From Flexivirga endophytica (lineage in GTDB: Bacteria; Actinomycetota; Actinomycetes; Actinomycetales; Dermatophilaceae): a stretch of 64,000 nt of DNA. This document shows, piece by piece, positions 16,980 to 25,787 of this stretch; the first letter of the stretch is position 1, and each line of letters begins with the position of its first letter. The stretch spans positions 186,001 to 250,000 of the forward strand of contig NZ_BMHI01000002.1 of NCBI RefSeq assembly GCF_014640635.1, read 5' to 3'. The notes beneath the pieces are model-generated. The model was not told the origin of the DNA. It saw nothing but the letters and a program-made list of their open reading frames with translations, and ran no database searches. A program made the translations under genes and the position numbers.

Positions 16980-18335
16980 TCAGTGGCCGGTGAGGAACGA
17001 CAACACCCTGCCCAGTGTGGCGGGGCGGCGGGTCACTCGCTCCTCCCGGTCGGCCCATGATGCCACCTGCAGTCCGGCGTTGATGCCGAGCCAGCGGAGC
17101 GGCTCCGGCTCCCAACGCCGCGAATTGTGCTGCACCCAGGGCAGTTTCGAGAGCTCGGTGCGCTGCCCGGTGACCAGCTCGGCGACCGTGCGCCCACCGA
17201 GGTTGCTCAGGGCGACACCGTCCCCGACATACCCGCCGGACCAGCCCAGGCCGGTCGCCGTGTCGTAGCCGACGCTCGGCTGCCAGTCGCGCGGTATGCC
17301 GAGGGCGCCGCCCCAGGAATGGGTGAACCGCACGTCGTCCAGCACCGGAAACATCTGCCGCAGTGACGATTTCAGTGTCTCGAAGACCCTCGGATCCTCG
17401 TCGAACTCCGGCCGGATCCCCGACCGGAAGTGGTATGGCGCCCCGCGACCACCGAACACCAGCCGGTCGTCGGAGGTTCGTTGGCCGTAGACGATGACGT
17501 GTCGGTGCTCGCTGAATGTCTCGGCCCGCGCCAGCCCGATCCGCTTCCACCAGTCAGCGGCCAGCGGTTCGGTGGCGACGATCAGTGAGTAGACCGGTGC
17601 CACCGCACGGGTCGACCCGGGCAGGTGGGAGGACCAGGCCTCCGTCGCCCGAATGATGCTGCCCGCTCTGATGATCGGGCCACCGGTGGTGTGCGCCATA
17701 CCGGGTTCGATGGAGGTCACGCGCGTGTGCTCGACGATGCGCCCGCCCAGCCGCTCGACCGCGTCGGCGACACCGTCGACGAGTCGGCGTGGCTGCACCC
17801 GCGCGCAGTGCGGGTTGTAAGTGGCGCCCAAAGTGCCTGTGGCGCACAGTCTTTCGACCGCTGCGTCCTGCTTGAGCAAGGATGTGCCGAGGCTCCAGTG
17901 CTCCGAGTGCGCGACCTCTTCCTTCGCCCGGGTGAGCTGAGCACGGCTGCGCGCGACGACGACGGTACCGCCGTGCCGGAAGCCGCAGTTGATCGCTTCG
18001 GCGTCGACCACGCGGCCCACCTCCGCCACGCTGTCGCGCAGGGCGGCGTACTGCGCACGCGCCGCAGCGTCGCCGTGCGCTTTGGCGAGGACCTCCGGCG
18101 GCGTCGGGTAGAGCGCCGACACCCAGCCGCCGTTGCGACCACTCGCGCCATACCCGGCGTGCTCGGCCTCGACCACCAGCACCGACAGCGACGGGTCGCT
18201 CCGCAACAGGTAGTAGGCCGACCACAACCCGGTGAAGCCGGCGCCGACGATGCACACGTCGACCGTCGCGTCGTCGGTCAGGGAAGGCCGGTCCGTCGGC
18301 GTGCTGGCGTCCCACCAGAGGGGCCGTGCCGTCAT
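16980..18335 (-). CDS. FAD-dependent amine/amino-acid oxidoreductase (DadA/PuuB-like)
   Basis: DAO-superfamily flavoprotein of about 451 residues. It starts MTARPLWWD, has the dinucleotide motif VGAGFTGLWSAYYL near residue 27, then GYGASGRNGGWVSA and a C-terminal GWSGGYVGDGVALSNLGG flavin loop. This layout is shared by gamma-glutamylputrescine oxidases and related amine oxidases. A further in-frame ATG lies at 18362. Neither start has a clear ribosome site. It is divergent from the PotABCD-like operon, and a second homologue ends that operon, which suggests amine or polyamine catabolism. Confidence 0.78.
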   Translation of the reverse strand: MTARPLWWDASTPTDRPSLTDDATVDVCIVGAGFTGLWSAYYLLRSDPSLSVLVVEAEHAGYGASGRNGGWVSALYPTPPEVLAKAHGDAAARAQYAALRDSVAEVGRVVDAEAINCGFRHGGTVVVARSRAQLTRAKEEVAHSEHWSLGTSLLKQDAAVERLCATGTLGATYNPHCARVQPRRLVDGVADAVERLGGRIVEHTRVTSIEPGMAHTTGGPIIRAGSIIRATEAWSSHLPGSTRAVAPVYSLIVATEPLAADWWKRIGLARAETFSEHRHVIVYGQRTSDDRLVFGGRGAPYHFRSGIRPEFDEDPRVFETLKSSLRQMFPVLDDVRFTHSWGGALGIPRDWQPSVGYDTATGLGWSGGYVGDGVALSNLGGRTVAELVTGQRTELSKLPWVQHNSRRWEPEPLRWLGINAGLQVASWADREERVTRRPATLGRVLSFLTGH

Positions 18336-18362
18336 ACGCACGATCGTGGCGTATGGCGACAT

Positions 18363-18375
18363 CGGTTGGCAACCG
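18363..18375. promoter_or_regulatory. palindrome CGGTTGGCAACCG upstream of the oxidoreductase
   Basis: A perfect 6-bp-arm palindrome, CGGTTG-G-CAACCG, lies directly in front of the minus-strand oxidoreductase gene and inside the 190-bp divergent region shared with the transporter operon. It is a candidate operator for a locus regulator. No regulator gene is present nearby. Confidence 0.4.
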
Positions 18376-18442
18376 TTTTGACAACGAATTCCGTCGCGAA
18401 ACCATCATTCGAGACACGGATCAGTAATTTTTGCAGTATCTC

Positions 18443-18471
18443 TTCACGAGAACCGTGGTCGCCGCTATGGT
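18443..18471 (+). promoter_or_regulatory. possible promoter of the pot-like operon
   Basis: TTCACG at 18443-18448 and TATGGT at 18466-18471 are separated by 17 bp and lie 84 bp before the ATP-binding gene. Each hexamer matches the housekeeping consensus at four of six positions. The match is modest and by eye only. Confidence 0.3.
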
Positions 18472-18554
18472 TGCTCCCCATCGAAGCACTGTGGCTTCAC
18501 GCCGACGCATCTCAAGCCGCCGTGCTTATTGAACTTCATGATGGGAGCCGACGG

Positions 18555-19739
18555 ATGACAAGTCAGGCCGATCAGCAGCAACACGACACCGCATCGATGG
18601 TCGACACCGCAGCCATCAATCTGCGGGGCGTCGAGAAGACGTTCGTCGCCAAGAACGAGACGTTCCAGGCCGTGCAACGACTCGACCTGTCCATCGGCGA
18701 GGGAGAGTTCTTCAGCCTGCTCGGACCGTCCGGCTGCGGCAAGACCACGACGCTGCGGATGATCGCCGGGTTCGAGGAGCCCACGGCGGGCGAGATCCTG
18801 CTGCACGGTCAGAACATGGTGGGGGTGCCGCCATACAAACGCGACGTCAACACCGTCTTCCAGAGCTACGCCCTCTTCCCGCACATGACCGTCGAGCAGA
18901 ACGTCGCCTTCGGCCTGGAGCGCAAGCGGATCGGCAAGGCGGAGGTGCGCACCCGCGTCGGCGAGATGCTCGAGATCGTCGGCCTCGGGGAGCGCGGTTC
19001 GCGGCGGCCGCAGCAACTGTCCGGTGGTCAGCAGCAGCGCGTCGCGCTCGCCCGTGCCCTCGTCAACCGGCCGAGCGCACTGTTGCTCGACGAGCCGCTG
19101 GCTGCGCTGGACCTGAAGCTGCGGCAGGCGATGCAGGTGGAGCTCAAGCGCATCCAGCGCGAGGTCGGCATCACGTTCGTGTTCGTCACTCACGACCAGG
19201 GTGAGGCGCTGACGATGAGCGACCGGATCGTGGTGATGAACGCCGGGCTGATCGAGCAGGTCGGCAACCCGCAGGAGCTCTACGAGCGGCCCAGGACGCG
19301 CTTCGTTGCAGGGTTCCTCGGCACCTCGAACATCATGGAGGGCAAGGTCACCCGGTATGACGACGGCGTCGCGCTGATCGACGCCGGCGCCGATGGGCGG
19401 GTGCTGGTGCCGACCGACGACGCGGCCGTCGGTGACCGCATCACCATCAGCGTCCGGCCGGAGAAGATCGTCCTGTCACACGACGAACCACCCGCCGGTG
19501 ACCGCGAGTGCAGCGTGCAGGGGACCGTCGAAGAGATGGTCTACCTCGGCACGTCCAACACCTACGAGGTGCGCCTCAACGGCGGTGAGACCGTGACGGT
19601 CCTGGAGCAGAACGGCTCGACCGCGGACGCCACCGCCGTCCGCGGCGACAAGGTCTGGCTGAGTTGGCGACCGCAGCACTCGCTGCACCTGGTCGACTCG
19701 CCGAGCGTCGAGGAAGGTGCGGCCGATGACGCCGGTTGA
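18555..19739 (+). CDS. potA: spermidine/putrescine-type ABC transporter ATP-binding protein
   Basis: ATPase of 394 residues driving import of polyamines or related cations. It has Walker A GPSGCGKTTT near residue 59, the Q-loop in NTVFQSYALFPHM, signature LSGGQQQRVALARAL, Walker B LLLDEPLAALD, the switch His in FVTHDQGEA and a C-terminal TOBE domain. ATG 18555 follows GGGAG. An internal Met (MVDTAAINL, 18597) is an alternative start. It is first in an operon ATPase, binding protein, two permeases, oxidoreductase. Ligand identity rests on family resemblance. Confidence 0.88.
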   Translation: MTSQADQQQHDTASMVDTAAINLRGVEKTFVAKNETFQAVQRLDLSIGEGEFFSLLGPSGCGKTTTLRMIAGFEEPTAGEILLHGQNMVGVPPYKRDVNTVFQSYALFPHMTVEQNVAFGLERKRIGKAEVRTRVGEMLEIVGLGERGSRRPQQLSGGQQQRVALARALVNRPSALLLDEPLAALDLKLRQAMQVELKRIQREVGITFVFVTHDQGEALTMSDRIVVMNAGLIEQVGNPQELYERPRTRFVAGFLGTSNIMEGKVTRYDDGVALIDAGADGRVLVPTDDAAVGDRITISVRPEKIVLSHDEPPAGDRECSVQGTVEEMVYLGTSNTYEVRLNGGETVTVLEQNGSTADATAVRGDKVWLSWRPQHSLHLVDSPSVEEGAADDAG

Positions 19740-20988
19740 TCCCGGTCCGGACGGCCTGGCGAACCTGCGCGGGCTGACCCAGCGCCGGTTCAGCCGCCGT
19801 GACCTGATGCAGGCGGCCGCGCTGCTGGCCGGCGCGGGCGTGGTGGCCGGGTGCTCCGTGCCCGGCGCACGCGCCAGCGCCATACCGGCCGACTACTGGA
19901 AGGACAAGAAGGCGAGCAGGTCGCTGGACTGGGCGCAGTGGCCGCTCTACATCGACGTCGGCAAGGTCAAGGGCAAGACCGTGCACCCGTCGCTGGTGGA
20001 GTTCACCAAGCGCACCGACATCCAGGTGAAGTACGAGGAAGTCATCCAGGACATGGATTCCTTCGTCGGCACCATCCGGCCGGTGCTCGCCTCGCACCAG
20101 GCCACCGGTTACGACCTGATGGTCTTGACCAACGGCATCTACCTGACGCAGATGCGGGAGCTGAATTATTTGATCCCGCTTGATCATTCGCGAATGCCCA
20201 ACTTCTTCAAGTATGCCGACAAGACCGCCAAGGACCCGACCTTCGACCGCGGCAACAAATACACCGTGCCCTGGCAGTCGGGCATCACCGGGATCGCCTA
20301 CAACCCGAAGTACGTCAAGCGTCCGATCACCAGCTTCGACGACCTCTTCGACCCGGCGTTCAAGGGCAAGGTCGGCATGTTCGCCGACAACCAGGACCTG
20401 CCGAACTTCGGGCTCGTCGGCATCGGCGTCGACCCGGCCAAGTCGACCGAGGACGACTGGCGGCGCGCGGCCGACCGCCTCATCAAGCAACGCGATGAAG
20501 GCTTCGTGCGGGCCTACTACCAGCAGGACTACATCTCACCGCTGTCCAAGGGCGACCTGTGGATCACCATGGCCTGGTCCGGTGACATCTTCCAGGCGAA
20601 TGCGTCGACGCCGGGCCTCGACCTGAAGTTCGTCGTCCCCGAGCAGGGTGCGGTCGTGTGGACCGACAACCTCTGCATTCCACGCTATTCGCGCAATCCG
20701 GTCTCGGCGATGGAGCTGATCAACTTCGCCTACGACCCCAAGATCGCCGCGATGATCGCCGAATACGTCAACTACTTCACCCCGGTGCCGACGGCGCGCA
20801 AATACATCCTCGACGACGCCAAGGCGGCCACCAAGAAGGCCGACCGGGAGTCATTGCTGCAGATCGCCGACAGCCCCTTGGTGTTCCCCACCAAGGCAAT
20901 GGAATCCAAGCTCTATCGCTATGCCACTTTGACGCCGGAGGAGGTGCCGGTATGGAACCAGATCTTCGAGCCGGTCTACGAGTCGTGA
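19726..20988 (+). CDS. potD: polyamine ABC transporter substrate-binding lipoprotein
   Basis: Periplasmic-type binding protein of 420 residues anchored as a lipoprotein. A twin-arginine motif (SRRDLMQ) precedes a hydrophobic stretch and the lipobox VAGC near residue 44. The mature part resembles PotD/PotF (WPLYIDVGK, LMVLTNGIYL, WQSGITGIAYN). ATG 19726 lies 10 bases after AGGAAGG and overlaps potA by 14 bp. It should deliver polyamine to the PotB-PotC channel, though aromatic ligand residues were not mapped. Confidence 0.85.
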   Translation: MTPVDPGPDGLANLRGLTQRRFSRRDLMQAAALLAGAGVVAGCSVPGARASAIPADYWKDKKASRSLDWAQWPLYIDVGKVKGKTVHPSLVEFTKRTDIQVKYEEVIQDMDSFVGTIRPVLASHQATGYDLMVLTNGIYLTQMRELNYLIPLDHSRMPNFFKYADKTAKDPTFDRGNKYTVPWQSGITGIAYNPKYVKRPITSFDDLFDPAFKGKVGMFADNQDLPNFGLVGIGVDPAKSTEDDWRRAADRLIKQRDEGFVRAYYQQDYISPLSKGDLWITMAWSGDIFQANASTPGLDLKFVVPEQGAVVWTDNLCIPRYSRNPVSAMELINFAYDPKIAAMIAEYVNYFTPVPTARKYILDDAKAATKKADRESLLQIADSPLVFPTKAMESKLYRYATLTPEEVPVWNQIFEPVYES

Positions 20989-21025
20989 CCGTTTTCGGTG
21001 TCCTCCGGACTGACGGGATGCTGCG

Positions 21026-21928
21026 ATGACCAGCGCGACGTCCGACGAGGTCAAGGTCGGGTCGACACGCCGGCGGATGGGCCGGCTGACGGCATACTGG
21101 CTGGCCCTGCCCGGTGGGCTGTGGCTGGCGATCTTCTTCGTCATACCGATGATCTATCTGTTGTCGCTGTCGTTGATGACCGGCAACTTCATCGACGGCT
21201 TCACCCAGACGTTCCACGTGTCGACCTACTGGCACACGATCAGCCTCTACCACGACCAGTTCATCCGGTCGATCATCTACGCGCTGATCGTCACCGCGCT
21301 CACCATCACGCTCGCCTATCCGATGGCCTACTGGATCGCCATGCGGGGCGGTAAGCACAAGTCGACATACCTGCTGATCATCCTGTTGCCGTTCTTCGTG
21401 TCGTTCGTCATACGGACGTTGCAGTGGCAGTTCATCCTGGCTGACAACGGCTTCGTCCTCGGCACGTTGAAGGATTTGCACCTGGTCGGCTCGGACTTCC
21501 ACCTGCTGGCCACTCCGGTCGCGGTGATCTGCGGATTGACCTACAACTACTTGCCGTTCATGGTGCTGCCGCTCTATGTGTCGATCGAGCGACTGGATCC
21601 ACGGTTGATGGAGGCGGCGAACGATCTGTATGCCAGCAAACTGCAGGCACTGCTGCGGATCGTCTTCCCACTCACCATTCCCGGCATCTTCGCCGGCGTG
21701 ATCATGACGTTCGTGCCGGTCGCTTCTGACTTCGTCAATGCGCAGCTGCTGGGCGGTGCGAAGACGACGATGATCGGCAATGTCATCTACACGCTCTATC
21801 TGACGAACAACGACTATGCGGCCGCGTCGGCGCTGTCGTTCACGTTGATGGGTGCGTTGTTGATCGGCATCTTCATCTATGCGCGAGCACTCGGCACCAA
21901 GGACGTGATGGAGGCGGCGGCGCTATGA
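21026..21928 (+). CDS. potB: polyamine ABC transporter permease, PotB-like
   Basis: Inner-membrane permease of 300 residues with six hydrophobic segments and the cytoplasmic EAA loop (MEAANDLYASKLQALLRIVFPLTIPG, around residue 195), which contacts the ATPase. It starts with a charged cytoplasmic tail before GGLWLAIFFVIPMIYLL. It lies 37 bp after potD and its stop overlaps the next permease start by 4 bp. Two Ile residues use ATA codons within the GTATGNC word (VIPMIY and VIRTL). Confidence 0.88.
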   Translation: MTSATSDEVKVGSTRRRMGRLTAYWLALPGGLWLAIFFVIPMIYLLSLSLMTGNFIDGFTQTFHVSTYWHTISLYHDQFIRSIIYALIVTALTITLAYPMAYWIAMRGGKHKSTYLLIILLPFFVSFVIRTLQWQFILADNGFVLGTLKDLHLVGSDFHLLATPVAVICGLTYNYLPFMVLPLYVSIERLDPRLMEAANDLYASKLQALLRIVFPLTIPGIFAGVIMTFVPVASDFVNAQLLGGAKTTMIGNVIYTLYLTNNDYAAASALSFTLMGALLIGIFIYARALGTKDVMEAAAL

Positions 21929-22761
21929 CGACCACTGAAGCACCTCGCGCCACCTCGCCGGTCGCGCGACGCAAGCCGAAGCGCAAGTGGACCTATTACA
22001 TCCTGCCCGTCTACACGTGGGCGGTCCTGCTCTTCCTGTGCCTGCCGATCTTCGTGATGATCCTCTTCGGATTCAACGACACCAAGGGCCGCTACAACAT
22101 CACCTTCCAGGGCTTCACGCTCAAGTGGTACAAGGAACTCTTCGCGATCGACGGCCTGACGAATGCGTTGATCAACTCCCTCACCATCGCGGTGATCGCG
22201 ACGGTCGTGTCCGTCGCCGTCGGCGGTGCACTCGGTATGGCGCTGGGGCGCTATCGCTTTCGCGGCAAGGGCCCGCTGTCGCTGGTGGTCTTCGCCCAGA
22301 TCGCGACCCCCGAGCTGGTGCTGGGCACCTCGCTGTTGTCGTTGTTCCTGTCGCTCAACATCCCGCGCGGTTACACCACGATCCTGTTGGCGCACATCAT
22401 GTTCTGCATCCCCTTCGTGGCCGTCACCGTGCAGGCACGGGTCGCCGGCCTGGACGGATCGCTGAAGGAAGCGGCGATGGATCTGGGTGCCACACCGGTC
22501 GTGGCGTTCCGCAAGATCACCTTGCCGATGATCATGCCGGGACTCCTGGCCGGAGCGCTGTTGTCCTTCGCACTGTCGATCGACGACTTCGTGACCACCA
22601 GCTTCAACGCCGGCCAGACGGTGACCTTCCCGCTGTGGGTGTATGGCGCCTCGCGGCTCGGCATCCCCGCACAGGTCAACGTGATGGGCACACTGATCTT
22701 CCTCTTCGGGTTGATCCTGGCCGGCTACAGCATCCTGGCCGGGCGCCGTAAGAAGGACTGA
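21925..22761 (+). CDS. potC: polyamine ABC transporter permease, PotC-like
   Basis: Second permease, 278 residues, six hydrophobic segments. The EAA loop KEAAMDLGATPVVAFRKITL near residue 185 is followed by the PotC-like SIDDFVTTSF. It overlaps potB by 4 bp (ATGA) and is followed after 10 bp by the oxidoreductase gene. It forms the membrane channel with PotB. The family signature is strong, and the transported substrate is inferred from the binding protein and the linked amine oxidoreductases. Confidence 0.88.
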   Translation: MTTTEAPRATSPVARRKPKRKWTYYILPVYTWAVLLFLCLPIFVMILFGFNDTKGRYNITFQGFTLKWYKELFAIDGLTNALINSLTIAVIATVVSVAVGGALGMALGRYRFRGKGPLSLVVFAQIATPELVLGTSLLSLFLSLNIPRGYTTILLAHIMFCIPFVAVTVQARVAGLDGSLKEAAMDLGATPVVAFRKITLPMIMPGLLAGALLSFALSIDDFVTTSFNAGQTVTFPLWVYGASRLGIPAQVNVMGTLIFLFGLILAGYSILAGRRKKD

Positions 22762-22771
22762 ATCCGCAGCG

Positions 22772-24160
22772 ATGACAACGCTCGACCGTCGGATCGACGC
22801 CCGGATCGGGGCGGCGCGACGCACGCCGTACTGGCTGGACAACGCCGTCCGGCCGGCTGCCCGACCGCCGCTCGACGCGGACACCTCGTGTGATCTCGCG
22901 GTGGTCGGCGGCGGGTTCAGCGGCCTGTGGGCCGCGGTGCTCGCCAAGGAGGCGGACCCGGACCGGGACGTGCTGCTGCTCGAGGGTGGTCGGCTGGCCT
23001 GGGCGGCGTCCGGTCGCAACGGCGGCTTCTGCGCGGCCAGCCTCACCCACGGTTACGACAACGGGATCAGCCGGTTCGGCGAGGCGGCCCAGATCGAGCT
23101 CGACCGGCTCGGTATGGCGAACCTCGACCAGATCGAGGAGACGGTCGCGCGCTACCGGATCGACTGCGACTTCGAGCGCACCGGCGAGGTCGACGTCGCG
23201 ACCGAGGCGTACCAACTGGTCGATCCGGCGGACGTGACCGATGCGGTGCACCTGGACCAGCAGGAGGTTCGTGCCGAGTTGGACTCGCCCACCTTTCTCG
23301 GCGGTGTCTGGGACAAGCGCGGCGTCGCGATGCTCGACCCGGCGAAGCTCGCCTGGGGTCTTGCCGAGGTTGCCGAGCGACTCGGTGTGCGCATCGTGGA
23401 GCAGACACCGGTCCGTGACCTGCACAAGCAAGGGCAGCACATCGAGCTGCGGACCGATCACGGCACCGTCCGTGCCCGACGGGTCGCCTTGGCCACCAAC
23501 GTTTTTCCGTCGCTGCTGCGCCGACTGCGGCTCTACTGCGTCCCGGTCTACGACCACGTGCTGATGACCGAACCACTGACCGACGAGCAGCTGGCTGCCA
23601 TCGGCTGGCAGCACCGCCAGGGCTTCGGCGACAGCGGCAACCAGTTCCATTACTACCGGCTGACCGCCGACAACCGCATCCTCTGGGGTGGGTATGACGC
23701 GGTCTATCACTTCGGCCGCCAGGTCAAAGCCGAGTATGACGATCGGCCCGCGACGTTCCGCACGCTCGCGGAGCATTTCGACACGACGTTCCCGCAGCTG
23801 GCCGGCATCGGTTTCAGCCACCGCTGGGGCGGAGCGATCGACACCTGCACGAGATTCTGTGCCTTCTACGGAGCGGCATACGACCACCGGGTGGCTTACG
23901 CGCTGGGCTACACCGGTCTGGGGGTCGGCGCGAGCCGCTTCGGCGCCCAGGTGATGCTCGACCTGCTGGACGGTGCCGAGACCGAGCGCACGCGGACCCC
24001 GCTGGTGCAGTCCCGCCCGCTGCCGTTCCCGCCGGAACCGTTGGCATTCCTCGGGATCGAGGCGACCAGACGGTCACTGGCCCACGCCGACGAGAACGAC
24101 GGCCGGCGCAACCTGTGGCTGCGCGGACTCGACAAGGTCGGGCTCGGTTTCGATTCCTGA
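22772..24160 (+). CDS. FAD-dependent oxidoreductase of the DAO family, linked to pot genes
   Basis: Flavoprotein of 462 residues, a paralogue of the minus-strand oxidoreductase at 16980-18335. It has the FAD motif VVGGGFSGLWAAVLA near residue 43, WAASGRNGGFCAASL, and the C-terminal GYTGLGVGASRFGAQ. The ATG at 22772 lies 10 bp after potC, so it is the last gene of the operon. Likely role: intracellular oxidation of the imported amine (gamma-glutamylputrescine-oxidase-like), from context and family. No aldehyde dehydrogenase or glutamyl ligase gene is present in the window. Confidence 0.8.
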   Translation: MTTLDRRIDARIGAARRTPYWLDNAVRPAARPPLDADTSCDLAVVGGGFSGLWAAVLAKEADPDRDVLLLEGGRLAWAASGRNGGFCAASLTHGYDNGISRFGEAAQIELDRLGMANLDQIEETVARYRIDCDFERTGEVDVATEAYQLVDPADVTDAVHLDQQEVRAELDSPTFLGGVWDKRGVAMLDPAKLAWGLAEVAERLGVRIVEQTPVRDLHKQGQHIELRTDHGTVRARRVALATNVFPSLLRRLRLYCVPVYDHVLMTEPLTDEQLAAIGWQHRQGFGDSGNQFHYYRLTADNRILWGGYDAVYHFGRQVKAEYDDRPATFRTLAEHFDTTFPQLAGIGFSHRWGGAIDTCTRFCAFYGAAYDHRVAYALGYTGLGVGASRFGAQVMLDLLDGAETERTRTPLVQSRPLPFPPEPLAFLGIEATRRSLAHADENDGRRNLWLRGLDKVGLGFDS

Positions 24161-24586
24161 CCGTTCGCGTTCCGTCTTTCGGCGATCTGAGTGCAGTTCG
24201 GATCTGCTGACAACCGGTGCAACGTCGTGGACGTCCTGGTGGTGTGAGTGGCAGGGGGTGCCGGCACTGTGAGGCGGGGGAGCAATGGGTCAAGCGGTAC
24301 CTGAGGTCACCGACGAACAGCGACGTAGTGAAGGTCGGCCGCCGAAGTCGTTTCGGGACAACTACATACGTGCATCCTCGGGCGGCTGGACGGATCTCAC
24401 TTGCGGCTCACCTGTGGCACCACCGGCATCACGATCGGCAACTGACCGAACACGATCGGTGATCGCGGTCTACCTCGGCGCCATTTGGGCATCAACGTCC
24501 GGCAGGGGCGCGGCGCAGATCGGGACGGTCGCGCTGTCGGGTGCGGCTGCCCGACGACGTGACGTCCGGCCTCGCCGGAGCTCGAC
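24161..24586. other. 426-bp region without a supported gene
   Basis: An ATG at 24285 follows GGGGGAG and opens a frame MGQAVPEVTDEQRRSEGRPP that continues into antisense of the GNAT gene, but third codon positions are not GC-rich, so I do not call it. A CACGATCGG repeat appears twice (near 24429 and 24453). I see no terminator hairpin, RNA gene or recognisable remnant. One CATAC here (24365) is among the few in the window outside the GTATGNC pattern. Confidence 0.4.
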
Positions 24587-25168
24587 TCAGCTCGTCTCCG
24601 GGCCGCCGGTCGACACCCATGAGCCGAGTGGCTCGCCCGGCTTGTCCTCGTCCGTCTCCTCGACACCGCACACGACGAAACCCCGCGCCCGGTAGTTGGC
24701 CAGCGCGGCCGGGCCGTCGAGGGAGCAGGTGTGCACCCAGACTCGGCTGACATCCGGCAGGCCGTCGGTGCGCCCGGGAACGGACCAGGCGGCCTGTATG
24801 CCGTGCGCGAGCAGCCGGCCGCCGAGTCCGCGCCCGATCGCCTGTTCGGCCAGTCCGAAGTAGCGGATCTCCACATGTAGGCCATCACTCTGCGGCACGG
24901 GTTGCAGGTGCAGGTAGCCCAGCGGCACGCCACCGCCATACAGGATCCAGAACTCGGTCCCTGGCACCGACAATTCGCCCTGCCACTGCTCGCGCGACCA
25001 GTCCAGCCGGTCGGTCCAGTGCCACGGTCCACCGACCAATCCGTAGAGGAATCGGGCATATTCGGGTGACACGTCGGTCGCGCGGTCCAGTCGCACGCCG
25101 TCGGGAAGTGTCGGCGCGGGGGCCGATGGCGCGTCACGCATCTCGAGCGTGGTGGTCGTGACTTTCAT
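24587..25168 (-). CDS. GNAT family N-acetyltransferase
   Basis: Acetyltransferase of 193 residues. The acetyl-CoA loop QAIGRGLGGRLLAHGIQ (Q/RxxGxG/A form) is near residue 118, preceded by strand GYLHLQPV and followed by the tail NYRARGFVVCGVEE, as in GNAT enzymes. The FWILYGGGVPLGYLHL segment resembles aminoglycoside 6'-type and uncharacterised acetyltransferases, but the acceptor cannot be predicted. ATG 25168 is chosen because AGAGGA precedes it, and longer frames upstream run antisense to the DUF1348 gene. Divergent from that gene. Confidence 0.75.
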   Translation of the reverse strand: MKVTTTTLEMRDAPSAPAPTLPDGVRLDRATDVSPEYARFLYGLVGGPWHWTDRLDWSREQWQGELSVPGTEFWILYGGGVPLGYLHLQPVPQSDGLHVEIRYFGLAEQAIGRGLGGRLLAHGIQAAWSVPGRTDGLPDVSRVWVHTCSLDGPAALANYRARGFVVCGVEETDEDKPGEPLGSWVSTGGPETS

Positions 25169-25271
25169 GCGCGTTCCTCTCGTGCGGTCACCGCTCATCC
25201 TCGCGCAAGCAGGGTCGTCATACTGGAGGCGCCCACGTTTCGTGGACGGTATGGCGGCAAGGAGATGCGAC

Positions 25272-25742
25272 ATGGCAACAAGCGGGCTTGTCCCACCGTT
25301 CGACCGCGACGGCGCGATCGCGAAGGTGCGCAAGGCAGAGGATCTTTGGAACACTCGCGATCCGGAGAAGGTCGCGGCCGCCTATTCGCCGGACAGCCGC
25401 TGGCGCAACCGCACGACCTGGGTGAACGGGCACGACGAGATCGTGGCGTTCCTGACCCAGAAGTGGGACCGCGAACGCGACTACCGGCTGATCAAGCAGC
25501 TGTGGGCGTTCGGCGGCAACCGGATCGCGGTGCGCTTCGCGTCGGAGTCGATGGGCAAGGACGGGCTCTGGTATCGCTCCTATGGCAACGAGCAGTGGCA
25601 GTTCGACGATGAAGGGCGTTGCCAGTTCCGGCACGCGAGCATCAACGACCTGCAGATCGCGGAGGCGGACCGCCTCTATCGGTGGGATGCGCCGGGCCCT
25701 CGTCCGCAGGACCACCCCGGTCTGAGCGATCTGGGTCTCTGA
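25272..25742 (+). CDS. DUF1348 family protein (NTF2-like fold)
   Basis: 156-residue member of the DUF1348/SnoaL-like group. Diagnostic segments are WNTRDPEKVAAAYSPDSRWRNR, IVAFLTQKWDRERDYRL, NRIAVRFASES, WYRSYGNEQWQFD and HASINDLQI. The fold is a small alpha+beta barrel that may bind a ligand, and the function is unknown. AAGGAG at 25259-25264 sets the ATG at 25272. It lies divergently next to a GNAT gene and is the last gene before the HNH-containing stretch. Confidence 0.82.
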   Translation: MATSGLVPPFDRDGAIAKVRKAEDLWNTRDPEKVAAAYSPDSRWRNRTTWVNGHDEIVAFLTQKWDRERDYRLIKQLWAFGGNRIAVRFASESMGKDGLWYRSYGNEQWQFDDEGRCQFRHASINDLQIAEADRLYRWDAPGPRPQDHPGLSDLGL

Positions 25743-25787
25743 CCGCCGCGAGCTCTCACGGCACTTGAATTGTGTTGGGGGCTGGTG

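Noticed and set aside
24285-24695. Open frame on + strand starting MGQAVPEVTDEQ after GGGGGAG
   Set aside because: Third positions are not GC-rich and it runs antisense through most of the GNAT gene's 3' end. No family resemblance was seen.
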